Positions 1 through 8,450 of a DNA stretch of 64,000 bases are shown here, piece by piece; the stretch's first letter is position 1; each line of letters starts with the position of its first letter. The stretch comes from Candidatus Epilinea brevis (GTDB lineage: Bacteria > Chloroflexota > Anaerolineae > Epilineales > Epilineaceae), in the NCBI GenBank assembly GCA_016710785.1, contig JADJUE010000005.1:186001-250000 (forward strand). The letters are read 5' to 3'. The notes under the pieces are model-generated. The model ran no database searches and was not told where the DNA came from. It saw nothing but the letters and a program-made list of their open reading frames with translations. A program made the position numbers and the translations under genes.

Positions 1-276
1 GACCCGGTGCACACGGCGGCGGAAGCGGCGGAGAAACTGGGCTTCCGCGGCTTTGACACCGCGGCGATGCAGTCCGGCCTGGACGCCCTGGTGGCCCGCG
101 GCTGGTTGGAAGCCGACGGCGACACCTACCGGCTCAGCAGCCGCGGCCTGCAGATCCGCGAGGCGGCCGAAGAAGCCACCGAGCAGCATTTCTTCGGCCC
201 TTGGGATCTCAGCCCGGCCGAGGTCGAGGAGCTGACCGGCCTGCTCAAGGCGGCCAAGGCGACCCTGGACGCGTGA
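1..276 (+). CDS. C-terminal part of a winged-helix-like protein (truncated by window edge)
   Basis: The frame is open from base 1, so the true start lies before the window. The 91 visible residues hold a helix-rich segment followed by an apparent recognition helix and wing (GLDALVARGWLEADGDTYRLSSRG), the layout of a winged-helix domain. A tail follows with an FFGPWDLSPAEVEEL motif, as in the C-termini of SCO6745-like helix-turn-helix proteins. Its stop overlaps the GTG start of the next gene by four bases (GTGA), which suggests translational coupling with the methyltransferase. The family assignment is tentative because the N-terminal half is missing. Confidence 0.55.
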   Translation, partial: DPVHTAAEAAEKLGFRGFDTAAMQSGLDALVARGWLEADGDTYRLSSRGLQIREAAEEATEQHFFGPWDLSPAEVEELTGLLKAAKATLDA

Positions 277-1046
277 GCGTAAGCGAGGTTCGTCCCCCGG
301 CCGGCCCCGGCACCCAGGACGGCGCGGCCAGTCGCGGGTTGCCGAGTGCCTTGTGGCGCGCGGGGCAGGACCGCCGTCTGGCCATGATCCGCCATTTCGG
401 CCGGCCAGCCGGCGCGCGGGCCCTGGACATCGGCTGCGGCCTGGGCATGTACACCCGCCGCCTGGCGGACGATGGCGCCCTGGCCTTCGGCCTGGAGGTG
501 GAATGGGCGCGCGCCCGCGAGGCACGTGCCGGCGCCCTGGACGTGTTCGCCGGTGTCAGCGAGGTCCTGCCCTTCGCCGCCGGCAGCCTGGATCTGGTCC
601 TGTTGCACGAGGTGCTGGAGCATGTGGCCGACGACCGGGCAACGGCGGTGGAGATCAGCCGCGTGCTGGCTCCCGGCGGGCGGGCCCTCATCTTCGTTCC
701 CAACCGCCTATGGCCCTTCGAGACCCATGGCATCTGGTGGCGCGGCCGCTACCGCTTCGGCAACATGCCCTTGGTCAACTACCTGCCGGATCCGCTGCGC
801 AACCGCCTGGCGCCCCATGTGCGGGTGTACACGGCCGCGGGATTGCGCGAGGTGTTCGCCGAGCTGCCGCTCAGGGTGCTGCACCACGGCCAGATCTACC
901 CGGGCTATGACAAGCTGGCCGCGCGCCGTCCGGGCTTGGGCCGGCTGCTGCGCGCTGTCTCCTACGCCTTGGAGCGCACGCCGCTGGAGCGCTTTGGGCT
1001 GAGCCATTTGCTGGTGCTCGAGCGCGTGGACGGCCCTCCGAACTGA
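273..1046 (+). CDS. Class I SAM-dependent methyltransferase
   Basis: This 257-aa protein has a Rossmann methyltransferase core. The SAM-binding motif is ALDIGCGLGMYTRRL near residue 48, the acidic motif II is FGLEVE, and the post-motif EVLEHVADDRATAVEISRVLAPGG is typical of the Methyltransf_11 family. The substrate cannot be read; such small enzymes often act on quinones, lipids or glycan precursors. I chose the GTG at 273 over the in-frame ATG at 201 because it overlaps the upstream stop as GTGA and removes a proline/glutamine-rich lead that is an out-of-frame reading of the previous gene. The C-terminal half (WWRGRYRFGNMPLVNYLP) resembles methyltransferases found in glycan or lipid clusters. 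Confidence 0.8.
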   Translation: MSVSEVRPPAGPGTQDGAASRGLPSALWRAGQDRRLAMIRHFGRPAGARALDIGCGLGMYTRRLADDGALAFGLEVEWARAREARAGALDVFAGVSEVLPFAAGSLDLVLLHEVLEHVADDRATAVEISRVLAPGGRALIFVPNRLWPFETHGIWWRGRYRFGNMPLVNYLPDPLRNRLAPHVRVYTAAGLREVFAELPLRVLHHGQIYPGYDKLAARRPGLGRLLRAVSYALERTPLERFGLSHLLVLERVDGPPN

Positions 1047-1047
1047 T

Positions 1048-1356
1048 TCAGGCTGCCTGCAGCAGGAACTCGACCTTGACCGCTGAGAAGGGGAACTCGA
1101 CGCCGCCATCCGTGCCGCGCTCGATCAATCCTGCCTCGATGAGGGCGGTCACGTCGCCGTGAACGGCTTTTACGTCTCGTCCTACTCGACGCGCAGCCTG
1201 CCGGATGGAGACGGGTCCGACGCCGCAGAGCGACTTGAGCAGTTCCCAACGCTTGGCGGTCAAGACCTTCCAGAGCAGTTCGGGGGTGGCACATGCCTCC
1301 TCGACAACCCGCCATCCACCCATGTACCATTTGCCGCACAACGCCTTCCTCGACAT
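1048..1356 (-). CDS. HVO_A0114-like winged-helix DNA-binding protein
   Basis: This 102-aa protein carries a helix-turn-helix: LTAKRWELLKSLCGVGPVSIRQAARRVGRDVKAVHGDVTALIEAGLIERGTDGGVEFPFSAVKVEF. The pattern (VSIRQAARRVGRDVKAVHxDVxxLxxAGLI) is that of the HVO_A0114 family of putative DNA-binding proteins, which often act as antitoxins or small regulators. It starts only 14 bases from the divergent M14 peptidase gene and ends one base from the stop of the convergent methyltransferase. No toxin partner is adjacent. Its target is unknown, but the shared divergent promoter region suggests it could control the peptidase gene. Confidence 0.7.
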   Translation of the reverse strand: MSRKALCGKWYMGGWRVVEEACATPELLWKVLTAKRWELLKSLCGVGPVSIRQAARRVGRDVKAVHGDVTALIEAGLIERGTDGGVEFPFSAVKVEFLLQAA

Positions 1357-1370
1357 CCCCGGAGCGACCC

Positions 1371-2876
1371 ATGCGCCCCCAGCCCCTCACCCGCGCCGAG
1401 CAGAGCGCCTGGCGCGCCACCACCACGCATGCCGAGCTGCTGGACTTTCTGGCCGTGCTGGACGGCTGGGATGATCCGCGCTGGCGGCTGACCGACTTCG
1501 GGCGGAGCGTCGAGGGCCGATCCCTGCCGCTGGTCATCCTCAGCCGCGACGGTGTGGCGACGCCGCAGCAGGCGCGGGCCACCGGCCGACCGGTGATCCT
1601 GCTGCTCTGCGGCATCCATCCGGGTGAGGTGGAGGGCAAGGAGGCGGCGCTGATGCTGCTTCGGGACTGGCTGGGCGGCCTGGACCGCGACGCGCTGGAC
1701 GCCATGACCCTCGTCGTCGTACCGCTCTTCAACCCCGACGGCAACGACCGCATCCACCCGGACAACCGCAAGCTGGAGCTGCGCCACCTGATGGGCCAGT
1801 TGGGCCCGGAAGCGGGCGTAGGCACGCGGGCCAACGCGATGGGCATCAACCTGAACCGCGACTACCTGCGCCAGGACGCGCCGGAGAGCCGCCTCTTGTC
1901 CAGCCGCGTCGTCCAGGCCTGGCAGCCGGACCTGACCATCGACTGCCATGCCACCAACGGCTCGGTGCACCGCTTCGCCCTCACCTACGACACGCCGCAT
2001 ACGGTGCACAGCGGCGCGCGGGCGCCCATGGACTGGGTGCGCCAGGGGCTGCTGCCGGCGGTGACGCAGCGGCTGAAGGCCCGCACCGGCCTGGACACCT
2101 TCTTCTACGGCAACTTCCTGGCCGACGAGGGCAAGTCGGGCGAGGGCTGGACCACCTACACCCACCATCCGCGCTTCGGCAGCAACTACCGCGGCCTGAC
2201 GGGCCGGGCCGACCTGCTGCTGGAGACCTATTCCTACCTGCCCTTCGAGGAGCGGGTGCGCACGACCTACGAATTCGTCCGCGAGAGCCTGGCCTACGCG
2301 GCCGAGCAGTCCAACGGCCTGCTGGCGGCGGTGGCGGCCGGGCGAACGCCGCCGGAGACGGTAGCGGTCCGCTACGCGCTCGAGGCCGAGGACGCGCCGG
2401 CGCGCATCCTGTCCCGCGAGCCGCGCCGCCTGGACGGGGCGCCGACGGAGCTGCTGGTGCCGCATCTGGCCCGTTGGGTGGGTACGGAGGTCGTCGCCCG
2501 ACCCTGGGCTTACACCGTCCCACCGGAGCTGGTGACCCGCCTGGCCGGCCACGGCCTGCGCCTGCGCCGCCTGGAGGCGGATCTGGAGGCCACGGTGGAG
2601 ACAGCGCGGGTGGAAGCGGTGCGGCCCCTGGAGAGCCGCAACATCCTTGAGGCGAGCGCCTCGGGCGAGGTGGAGCTGCTGGGCGCCTACGAGACACGCG
2701 CCGCACGGCTGCCGGCAGGCAGCTGGCTGCTGGAAACGGAACAGCCTCTCGGCGCCCTGGCCACCTACCTCTGCGAGCTGCGCAGCGACGACGGCGTGGT
2801 GCAATGCGGGTGGTTGCCCTTGCCGCAGGTGGGCGAGGCGTTTGCGATCGGGCGGGTGCTTGGGGTGGTGGGGTGA
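1371..2876 (+). CDS. M14-family zinc carboxypeptidase
   Basis: This 501-aa metallopeptidase shows the M14 zinc site: H83 and E86 in CGIHPGEVEGKEA and H193 in IDCHATNGS. Further features are NPDGNDRIHPDNR, the substrate-binding GINLNRDYL segment and the probable catalytic E285 in DLLLETYSYL. About 200 C-terminal residues form an extra domain of unclear role. There is no signal peptide, so it probably acts in the cytoplasm on peptides or amidated compounds. The start at ATG 1371 follows a GGAG 6 bases upstream; an earlier in-frame ATG at 1293 would run through the promoter region of the divergent regulator. Confidence 0.85.
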   Translation: MRPQPLTRAEQSAWRATTTHAELLDFLAVLDGWDDPRWRLTDFGRSVEGRSLPLVILSRDGVATPQQARATGRPVILLLCGIHPGEVEGKEAALMLLRDWLGGLDRDALDAMTLVVVPLFNPDGNDRIHPDNRKLELRHLMGQLGPEAGVGTRANAMGINLNRDYLRQDAPESRLLSSRVVQAWQPDLTIDCHATNGSVHRFALTYDTPHTVHSGARAPMDWVRQGLLPAVTQRLKARTGLDTFFYGNFLADEGKSGEGWTTYTHHPRFGSNYRGLTGRADLLLETYSYLPFEERVRTTYEFVRESLAYAAEQSNGLLAAVAAGRTPPETVAVRYALEAEDAPARILSREPRRLDGAPTELLVPHLARWVGTEVVARPWAYTVPPELVTRLAGHGLRLRRLEADLEATVETARVEAVRPLESRNILEASASGEVELLGAYETRAARLPAGSWLLETEQPLGALATYLCELRSDDGVVQCGWLPLPQVGEAFAIGRVLGVVG

Positions 2877-2902
2877 GGGGTATTGGCGCGGGTCAGGTCG
2901 GG

Positions 2903-2943
2903 GATGTAGACTCCGACGGCTGGGATTGAACTCCCTTGTTCCC
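2903..2943 (+). repeat. Dispersed ~41-bp repeat, copy 1
   Basis: This segment begins GATGTAGACTCC and ends CTTGTTCCC, with ATTGAACT in the middle. A second copy lies at 6465-6513 with the same blocks in the same order and a few insertions. It sits in the 100-bp gap just upstream of the nitrilase gene. Its function is unknown: it could be a regulatory element or the scar of a small mobile repeat. Confidence 0.5.
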
Positions 2944-2977
2944 ACCCACCGCATGAACATCGACAGAGGGCGCGGCC

Positions 2978-3925
2978 ATGGTTGACGGTTCGACAAAGGT
3001 AGCGGTGGTCCAGCGCCCGCCGATCCTGCTCGATCGGGGCGCCACGATGGCAGTGGCGGTCGATGCCGTGGCGGAGGTCGCGGCCGCCGGCGCGAAATTG
3101 GTCGTGTTCCCGGAAACGTTCATTCCGGGGTACCCCGCCTGGATCTGGTCGCTGCGACCTGGCGACGACTATGCGCTGGCCGAGGACATTCACACCCGGT
3201 TGCTCGCGGCGAGCGTCGACATGACGTCCGATGACTTGCAGCCTCTACGAAAAGCCGCCGCCGAACACGGCGTGGTTGTTGTGTGCGGCATTCACGAGAG
3301 GGAGGGGATGTTCAGCCGTGCGACGCTCTACAACACCCTGGTCACGATCGGTGCCGACGGCTCGGTCCTGAACCGGCACCGCAAGCTGATCCCGACCAAT
3401 CCTGAGCGGATGGTCTGGGGGCAAGGTGACGCCTCAGGCCTTCGCGTGGTCGACACGGCATTCGGTCGGCTGGGCGGGTTGATCTGCTGGGAGAACTACA
3501 TGCCGCTGGCTCGCTATGCCCTATACGCAGAGGGTGTCCAGATCTACGTTGCTTCCACCTGGGATAACGGCGACACCTGGGTATCATCGATGCGGCATAT
3601 CGCCGCCGAGGGCCGCTGCTGGGTGATCGGATCAGGCTGCGCCCTCCATTCACGCGACATCCCCGAATCTTTCCCATCCAGGAATACCGTGTTCCCCAAC
3701 CCGGACACCTGGATCAACTCTGGTGACTCGGTCGTGGTCGCCCCGACCGGGCAGATCGTCGCCGGCCCACTGCGGGACGCGTATGGCATCCTCTACTGCG
3801 ACCTGCATGCTGACGCTTCGAGTGCTCTGCACCGCACGCTCGACGTAGCCGGGCATTACGGTCGCCCCGACGTGTTCTCCTTGACCGTTGACCGATCGCC
3901 GCGCCACCCCATCACGTTCACCTGA
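2978..3925 (+). CDS. Nitrilase / cyanide-hydratase family carbon-nitrogen hydrolase
   Basis: This 315-aa enzyme has the full nitrilase triad: E46 (VVFPETFIPGYP), K136 (HRKLIPTNPER) and C170 (LICWENYMPLARY). The CWENYMPL block and the IPGYPAWIW segment are those of true nitrilases rather than amidases or carbamoylases. It likely hydrolyses a nitrile to a carboxylic acid plus ammonia in the cytoplasm and probably forms helical oligomers; the substrate is not predictable. The length is near normal for bacterial nitrilases (310-350 aa). ATG 2978 follows GAGGGCGCGGCC, a modest ribosome site. No aldoxime dehydratase or amidase is adjacent. Confidence 0.88.
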   Translation: MVDGSTKVAVVQRPPILLDRGATMAVAVDAVAEVAAAGAKLVVFPETFIPGYPAWIWSLRPGDDYALAEDIHTRLLAASVDMTSDDLQPLRKAAAEHGVVVVCGIHEREGMFSRATLYNTLVTIGADGSVLNRHRKLIPTNPERMVWGQGDASGLRVVDTAFGRLGGLICWENYMPLARYALYAEGVQIYVASTWDNGDTWVSSMRHIAAEGRCWVIGSGCALHSRDIPESFPSRNTVFPNPDTWINSGDSVVVAPTGQIVAGPLRDAYGILYCDLHADASSALHRTLDVAGHYGRPDVFSLTVDRSPRHPITFT

Positions 3926-3944
3926 TGCCAGCCCCTGGCCCGGG

Positions 3945-4958
3945 TCAACCGTGACGCTGCATCCTCCCGACAATCCGACCCTCCCCCAGCAGCCCCGCCT
4001 CCCGCTCCGCCGTCAGCCCTGCTCGCTGCGGCCGCCCCGCCAGCTCCAGGCGGGCCCAGGCCAGGGTATCGGCCAGGGTCTGTTCCAATGGGCGGAAGGT
4101 CAGACCGGCGGCCAAGGCCTTGCGGTGGCTGACCCGGCTGAAGTCCTGTCGCTCCTTGGGCAGCCATAGCGGCAGGTCGGTGAAGGGGCTCACGCCGAGG
4201 TCCAGCAGGCGGGCTTCCGGCAGCTCGACCGGCGCCCCCGGCGTCCGGGCCATGTCGCGGCAGGCCTGAAGCAGCTGCCCGAGCGTCAGGGGATCGTGCG
4301 GACCCACAGCATTGAAGGTGCCTGCGCGGCCGCTTTCGACCAGGTCCAGGGTCCAGCCGGCCAGGTCCCGGGCATCGATGACCTGCACCGGGCAGTCCGG
4401 GTCCGCGGGAACCACGTAGGCGCCGCCCTGGTCGATGCGCCAGGGCCAGTACGAGAAGCGATCTGTGGGGTCGTGCGGGCCGACGATCAGGCCGGGGCGG
4501 ATCATGGCCTTGGGCCCAGGGAAGCCAGCGGTCAAGGCCTCCTCGCAGGCGGTCTTCAGCGCCCCGTAGGTCTCGCCGGTCAGCTCGACGACATCCGGAT
4601 CGGCGTCCGCCAGGCGCCTGACCGGCGCATCCTCCTCGATCGGCGCCGGAAGGCCTTCGGCGTAGACGGAGATCGTGGAAATGAAGCTGTAATGCCCCAC
4701 TCGGCCGTTCAAGGCCCGGCACGCGGCGCGGACCTCCGCGGGGCGGTAGCCGCAGGTATCGATGACTGCGTCCCAGTGCCCGTCGGCCAGGCGGTCCAGG
4801 TCGGTTCGCCGGTCGCCGAGGATGCGCCGTGCCTCCGGGAAGAGGTCCACCCCCGTCTGGCCGCGGTGGAAGAGGGTGAGGTCATGGCCGCGAGCAAGAG
4901 CCGCTTCGGCCAGATGTCGACCCAGGAAGCGGGTACCGCCAATGATCAATAGGTTCAT
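3945..4958 (-). CDS. NAD-dependent epimerase/dehydratase (extended SDR)
   Basis: This 337-aa protein starts with the Rossmann motif IIGGTRFLGRHLA, keeps the SDR active-site pair in ETYGALK (Tyr-x-x-x-Lys) and has a Ser in FISTISVYAEG. It resembles the atypical extended SDRs annotated as NAD-dependent epimerase, related to isoflavone-reductase-like and chloroplast stem-loop-binding proteins. The C-terminal 120 residues form the variable substrate domain. The gene is convergent with the nitrilase gene, with 19 bp between stops. The nucleotide-sugar or other substrate cannot be read from the sequence. Confidence 0.8.
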   Translation of the reverse strand: MNLLIIGGTRFLGRHLAEAALARGHDLTLFHRGQTGVDLFPEARRILGDRRTDLDRLADGHWDAVIDTCGYRPAEVRAACRALNGRVGHYSFISTISVYAEGLPAPIEEDAPVRRLADADPDVVELTGETYGALKTACEEALTAGFPGPKAMIRPGLIVGPHDPTDRFSYWPWRIDQGGAYVVPADPDCPVQVIDARDLAGWTLDLVESGRAGTFNAVGPHDPLTLGQLLQACRDMARTPGAPVELPEARLLDLGVSPFTDLPLWLPKERQDFSRVSHRKALAAGLTFRPLEQTLADTLAWARLELAGRPQRAGLTAEREAGLLGEGRIVGRMQRHG

Positions 4959-5168
4959 GGGTCACCTGTCCTCTGCCTCGGAATCGCCGGTTGGAGCGCC
5001 ATCCCTCAACGATCCGCCCAGGACAACCGTGACGCCCGCCGTCGTGATGCTGGCCCCGTGGTGACCCTCCGGGGGGACGATGTCGCCGGCCGCGGGGAAC
5101 GCTATGGGAACGCGTCGATGGCATACTCCCGAGGTACCGTCGGCGCAGCCAAAAGGTGAGAGAAGCCC

Positions 5169-5666
5169 ATGGACGATCAAGAGAAGGACCGTCTCGTCAT
5201 CCGTTCCTATCCGGTGGTCGTTTGGCTGTGCGGCGCGGCGATGATGGTCTTCGGCTTCTACGCCATCTTCACTGGGGAGAAGGTGGGGGGCGCTGTCACG
5301 GTGCTGTTGGGATTGGCCATTGGCTTCCTTTTCGGCGCCGGCAGCACGCTCGTCGCCCACAGGCGACCGCCGAGGATGACCTTGACCACACATAGCCTGT
5401 TCAGGCCGGCAGCAACCCGGGCATTTCGGGTGGGTGAGGTCGTATCCGTCAATGTCGAGGTCGGCCGCAGTAGAGACGGGGACACATACCGATTGCGTCT
5501 GGCGACCGCCGGTGGCCTTGCGGTTGCGGTCACTCCCTATTTCAGCTCCGGCTTGGCGAATCACGAACGCAAGGCCGCACGGCTGCGGGCGTTCATCGGA
5601 ATGGAGGCTCCCTACCTCAGCGCAGGCCGCAGGCAGGCGGTGACGGCGGGTCGGGTCAGTCGATGA
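5169..5666 (+). CDS. Small membrane protein of unknown function
   Basis: This 165-aa protein has two predicted membrane helices near residues 12-35 (VVVWLCGAAMMVFGFYAIF) and 40-65 (GAVTVLLGLAIGFLFGAGSTLVA), then a soluble C-terminal domain rich in beta strands (DTYRLRLATAGGLAVAVTPYFS). That tail is reminiscent of PH-like membrane domains, but I do not recognise a family. It overlaps the next gene by ATGA, so the two are probably co-translated. The start has GGTGAG about 10 bases upstream. Confidence 0.7.
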   Translation: MDDQEKDRLVIRSYPVVVWLCGAAMMVFGFYAIFTGEKVGGAVTVLLGLAIGFLFGAGSTLVAHRRPPRMTLTTHSLFRPAATRAFRVGEVVSVNVEVGRSRDGDTYRLRLATAGGLAVAVTPYFSSGLANHERKAARLRAFIGMEAPYLSAGRRQAVTAGRVSR

Positions 5667-6358
5667 AGGCTCCGAACAGCCCTGTGGCCACCATGTCCGG
5701 CAGCACCGAAGGCATTCCGTGGATCGTGGAATCTGGCGCCTCATCACCCGGTCGCAACATCGCCTTCACGCGCTGGACGACCACCAAGATCGGCATCCCC
5801 GACGGCTGCACCATCCTCGTCCAGACGACCCCGCGGTCGCACAGCCCGATACGGGTCGGAAGCGTCCGGGACACAGCGTTGTTCAAGAAATGGGTGCACC
5901 GGCTGGGGTTCGACCCTGAAAGGGTTTCCGGAATCCTGAAAGCGCTGTCTGGCGAAGTCAGCTTACCCATGCTCATGTTCAAGGAGTACCCGCGCATGCT
6001 GGGGATCGATCCCGACACCATTCCCGACTTCGACAGGGCCGAATCCATCGAGGCGCTGGAAACACGACTGGAAGGGCGCTACCGTGTCCTGGGCACCGAT
6101 CCCGCCGAGTCGAACATGTTGCTCGACAGTAGAGCAGTCGAGGCGCTGGCGGCTTGGGCGCGGCGCTTTCCGATGCGGTCGTTCAGAAGCATCAGGGCTG
6201 AGCATCCAGCGCCGCTCATCGTGTTGTTCACGCCGTCCGCACTCACCATCGGCTTCCTGACGGTCATCACGGAACCATCGATGGTCACCGACATCTGCCG
6301 CCTCGGCGCCGATCTGGCCTTGGCCGCCGAGACGCAGCCAATTGGGTCGTCGACTTGA
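5663..6358 (+). CDS. Hypothetical protein coupled to the upstream membrane protein
   Basis: This 231-aa soluble protein has no recognised domain. Its sequence mixes helical and strand segments (KIGIPDGCTILVQTTPRS; VSGILKALSGEVSLPMLMF; APLIVLFTPSALTIGFLTVI). The ATG at 5663 overlaps the upstream TGA (ATGA), the strongest sign that both genes form one operon and perhaps one complex. Codon use in this pair looks slightly less GC-extreme than in neighbouring genes, so acquisition is possible. Confidence 0.65.
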   Translation: MKAPNSPVATMSGSTEGIPWIVESGASSPGRNIAFTRWTTTKIGIPDGCTILVQTTPRSHSPIRVGSVRDTALFKKWVHRLGFDPERVSGILKALSGEVSLPMLMFKEYPRMLGIDPDTIPDFDRAESIEALETRLEGRYRVLGTDPAESNMLLDSRAVEALAAWARRFPMRSFRSIRAEHPAPLIVLFTPSALTIGFLTVITEPSMVTDICRLGADLALAAETQPIGSST

Positions 6359-6771
6359 AGCCCAGCCGCCCAGCCGCCTACTCAGTCGTCAGCCCCGCCA
6401 GATGGCGGCTCGGGAAGCGGCAGCCACAGATGTATCGGGATGTCCATGCTGCTGACTGTCCGATGATGTAGACTCCAGCGGCGGTCATTGAACTTCCCGT
6501 TCCTTGTTCCCCCTAGGCGCCGCCACACGGCTGGGCCTTTGGCACCGAGTGGTCCCGGAATACGCGCCCAGGCTCATGACCGGGGGGCTGGCTCTCAGAT
6601 TCGCCGCGCCCGCCACCTTCACCGCTTCTGCCGCCGGACGGATCGATCCTGCTCTGAAACTGCGCCGTGGACTTTCGCCGCCTTGATCCTGGCGATCGGG
6701 CCTGGCTGATCCCGATGGTGACCATCGGCCCTGGACTGCGTCGAAACCTGCCACGACGAGGAGCCGCCCTC
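6359..6771 (+). other. Intergenic region without a supported gene; holds dispersed repeat copy 2
   Basis: I see no convincing coding frame in these 413 bases. Positions 6465-6513 hold the second copy of the GATGTAGACTCC...CTTGTTCCC repeat also found upstream of the nitrilase gene. The rest is unremarkable. Confidence 0.5.
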
Positions 6772-6957
6772 ATGGACGAACTCGAACACCACTTCCCCTG
6801 CCCCCATTGCGGCGCGCCCATCAGCATGCTGCTGGACCTGTCCGTGGACCGCCAGGACTACATCGAGGACTGCGAGGTCTGCTGCCGGCCGATACGGGTT
6901 CGCGTGCGGGCCAGCGGCGGCCGGCTGCGGGGCTTCGGGGCGGATGCCGCGAGCTGA
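6772..6957 (+). CDS. CPXCG-motif cysteine-rich small protein
   Basis: This 61-aa protein has two CxxC knuckles, FPCPHCGAPI and EDCEVCCRPI, with the diagnostic DYIEDC segment between them, which matches the CPXCG cysteine-rich family (short zinc-ribbon proteins of unknown role). The ATG at 6772 follows a GAGGAG site; the longer in-frame ATG at 6667 would add unrelated residues. It stands alone ahead of the PrsW gene. Confidence 0.85.
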   Translation: MDELEHHFPCPHCGAPISMLLDLSVDRQDYIEDCEVCCRPIRVRVRASGGRLRGFGADAAS

Positions 6958-6986
6958 CGGTCGGCCCTCGCGGCGCAGGTCCACCC

Positions 6987-6992
6987 TATAAT
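6987..6992 (+). promoter_or_regulatory. -10 box for the PrsW gene, probable near-leaderless transcript
   Basis: A perfect TATAAT lies 8 bases before the ATG at 7001. No clear -35 box is seen and no Shine-Dalgarno site fits, so the mRNA is probably leaderless or nearly so. Confidence 0.45.
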
Positions 6993-7000
6993 CGCCAGCC

Positions 7001-8341
7001 ATGCTTCCCACCATGCCTCCGGCCCCCCACCCACTCACCCATGCCCGCAGATCAGCCCCTCCCCCCGCCCCCTCGCCCCTCGACGGCTCGCCCCTGCGGC
7101 GCCCCCTGCGCGGCCCGGCGCTGGCCGTCGTCCTCCTGGCCCTGATGGCCTGCGGCGCCCTGACCGTGGCCGTCTGGATCCTGGGCACCGTCAGCCAGGC
7201 CGTGGACGCTGGGCCGGCCTTCTACCAGGCCCTGGGCCGCGCCATGCTCCTGACGCTTCCCGCCCTCGCCTTCCTGCGCTTTCTGGATCGCCGCGAGCGC
7301 GAGGCGTCCTGGGTGTTCTGGAGCGTCCTGGCCTGGGGCGCGGTCGTGGCCACCGGCCTGGCCCTGATCCTCAGCCTGCTGGGCTCCGTGGCCACCGAGC
7401 TGGGCCTGGCCATGGTGCTGGGCGACGAAGCGCTGGGCGCGACGGCGGGCGGCGCTTCCGGCGGTCTGGCCCAAGTGGTGGAGAGCGTGTTCATCGCCCC
7501 GGTGGTTGAGGAGGCCGTGAAGGGCCTGGCCTTGCTGCTGCTGGTCTGGCTGCTGGCCGACGAGTTCGACAACCTGCGCGACGGCCTGATCTACGGCGCC
7601 CTCGTAGGCCTCGGCTTCAACCTGCTGGAGAGCGCGCTCTACGTGATCTACGACATGGTGGAGACCGGCCAGCTGGCCTTCGGCCCGCAGCTGGCCATCC
7701 GCTTCGTCTTCCTGGGCCTGGACGGGCATGCCGTCTACAGCGGGCTATTGGGCGCAGCCTTGGGCTGGGCACGGCAAGCGCGCGGGCGCTGGCGCCTACC
7801 GACCGCGGCGGCCTTCGGCCTGACCGGGGCCATCGGGGCGCACATGCTGCACAACAGCCTGGGCGTGCTGCTGCTGCCGGGCCTGGCCCAGGCCTTTGGC
7901 GGAACCCTGGACCCGGCCGACGGACTCGTGCAGGCCGTCACCCCCGTCTGGTGGCTCGCGGCGGCCGTAACCGCCCTGGCCGTGAACGGTCCGGCCTTTC
8001 TGCTGCTGGCCATCGCGGTCTGGCGCAGCGGATTGCAGGAGCGCCGCCTGCTGCGCGCCATGCTGGCGCAGGAGCTGTCCAGCGGCAGCGGCGCGGTCGA
8101 CGAGGCCGAGCTGGCGGCGGCGCGGGCCGAAGGCATCCTGCACCTGCGCCGCGCTCCCGGCCTCGCGGGCGAGCGCGGCCGCGCCCTGGTACTGGCGCAG
8201 AACGAACTGGCCTACCGCCGTCACCGCGTGCTGCTGCACGGCGGCGATCCGGCGACCGACGGAAAGGCCATGGCCTGGCGCGCGCGGATCGCGGGATTGC
8301 GGGGCCTCAGCCCGCCGGCAGAAGCGGATTCGAAGGGCTGA
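7001..8341 (+). CDS. PrsW-family intramembrane metalloprotease
   Basis: This 446-aa protein has about eight membrane helices. The PrsW/CAAX-like catalytic motifs are visible: E170-E171-x-x-K174 in VVEEAVKGLALL, the conserved NLLESALYV helix, and GHAVYSGLLGAALG with the metal-binding His; AHMLHNSLG supplies a further His/Asn. PrsW proteins cleave membrane-bound substrates, classically an anti-sigma factor. The 30 N-terminal residues are proline-rich and disordered, and about 90 C-terminal residues form a cytoplasmic tail with helical content. No anti-sigma gene is adjacent; the sigma/anti-sigma pair at 40-43 kb is distant. Confidence 0.85.
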   Translation: MLPTMPPAPHPLTHARRSAPPPAPSPLDGSPLRRPLRGPALAVVLLALMACGALTVAVWILGTVSQAVDAGPAFYQALGRAMLLTLPALAFLRFLDRREREASWVFWSVLAWGAVVATGLALILSLLGSVATELGLAMVLGDEALGATAGGASGGLAQVVESVFIAPVVEEAVKGLALLLLVWLLADEFDNLRDGLIYGALVGLGFNLLESALYVIYDMVETGQLAFGPQLAIRFVFLGLDGHAVYSGLLGAALGWARQARGRWRLPTAAAFGLTGAIGAHMLHNSLGVLLLPGLAQAFGGTLDPADGLVQAVTPVWWLAAAVTALAVNGPAFLLLAIAVWRSGLQERRLLRAMLAQELSSGSGAVDEAELAAARAEGILHLRRAPGLAGERGRALVLAQNELAYRRHRVLLHGGDPATDGKAMAWRARIAGLRGLSPPAEADSKG

Positions 8342-8386
8342 TCAGGCCGGCCACCAGTCTTCAGCCCACCTGTCTTCAGCCCTCCA

Positions 8387-8450
8387 GTCCCTCAGTCGCC
8401 CCCGTCCCTCAGTCGCCCCCCGTCCCTCAGTCGCCCCCCGTCCCTCACCC
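8387..8450 (+). repeat. Short tandem repeat, 17-18-bp unit, about 3.6 copies
   Basis: The unit GTCCCTCAGTCGCCCCC begins at 8387, 8404 and 8422, with a partial copy at 8440. It lies between the convergent stops of the PrsW gene and the minus-strand membrane protein and slightly overlaps the latter's 3' end. Confidence 0.85.

Noticed and set aside
8387..8450. Possible CRISPR array from repeated 18-bp units
   Set aside because: The repeats are directly tandem with no spacers and no cas genes are near.
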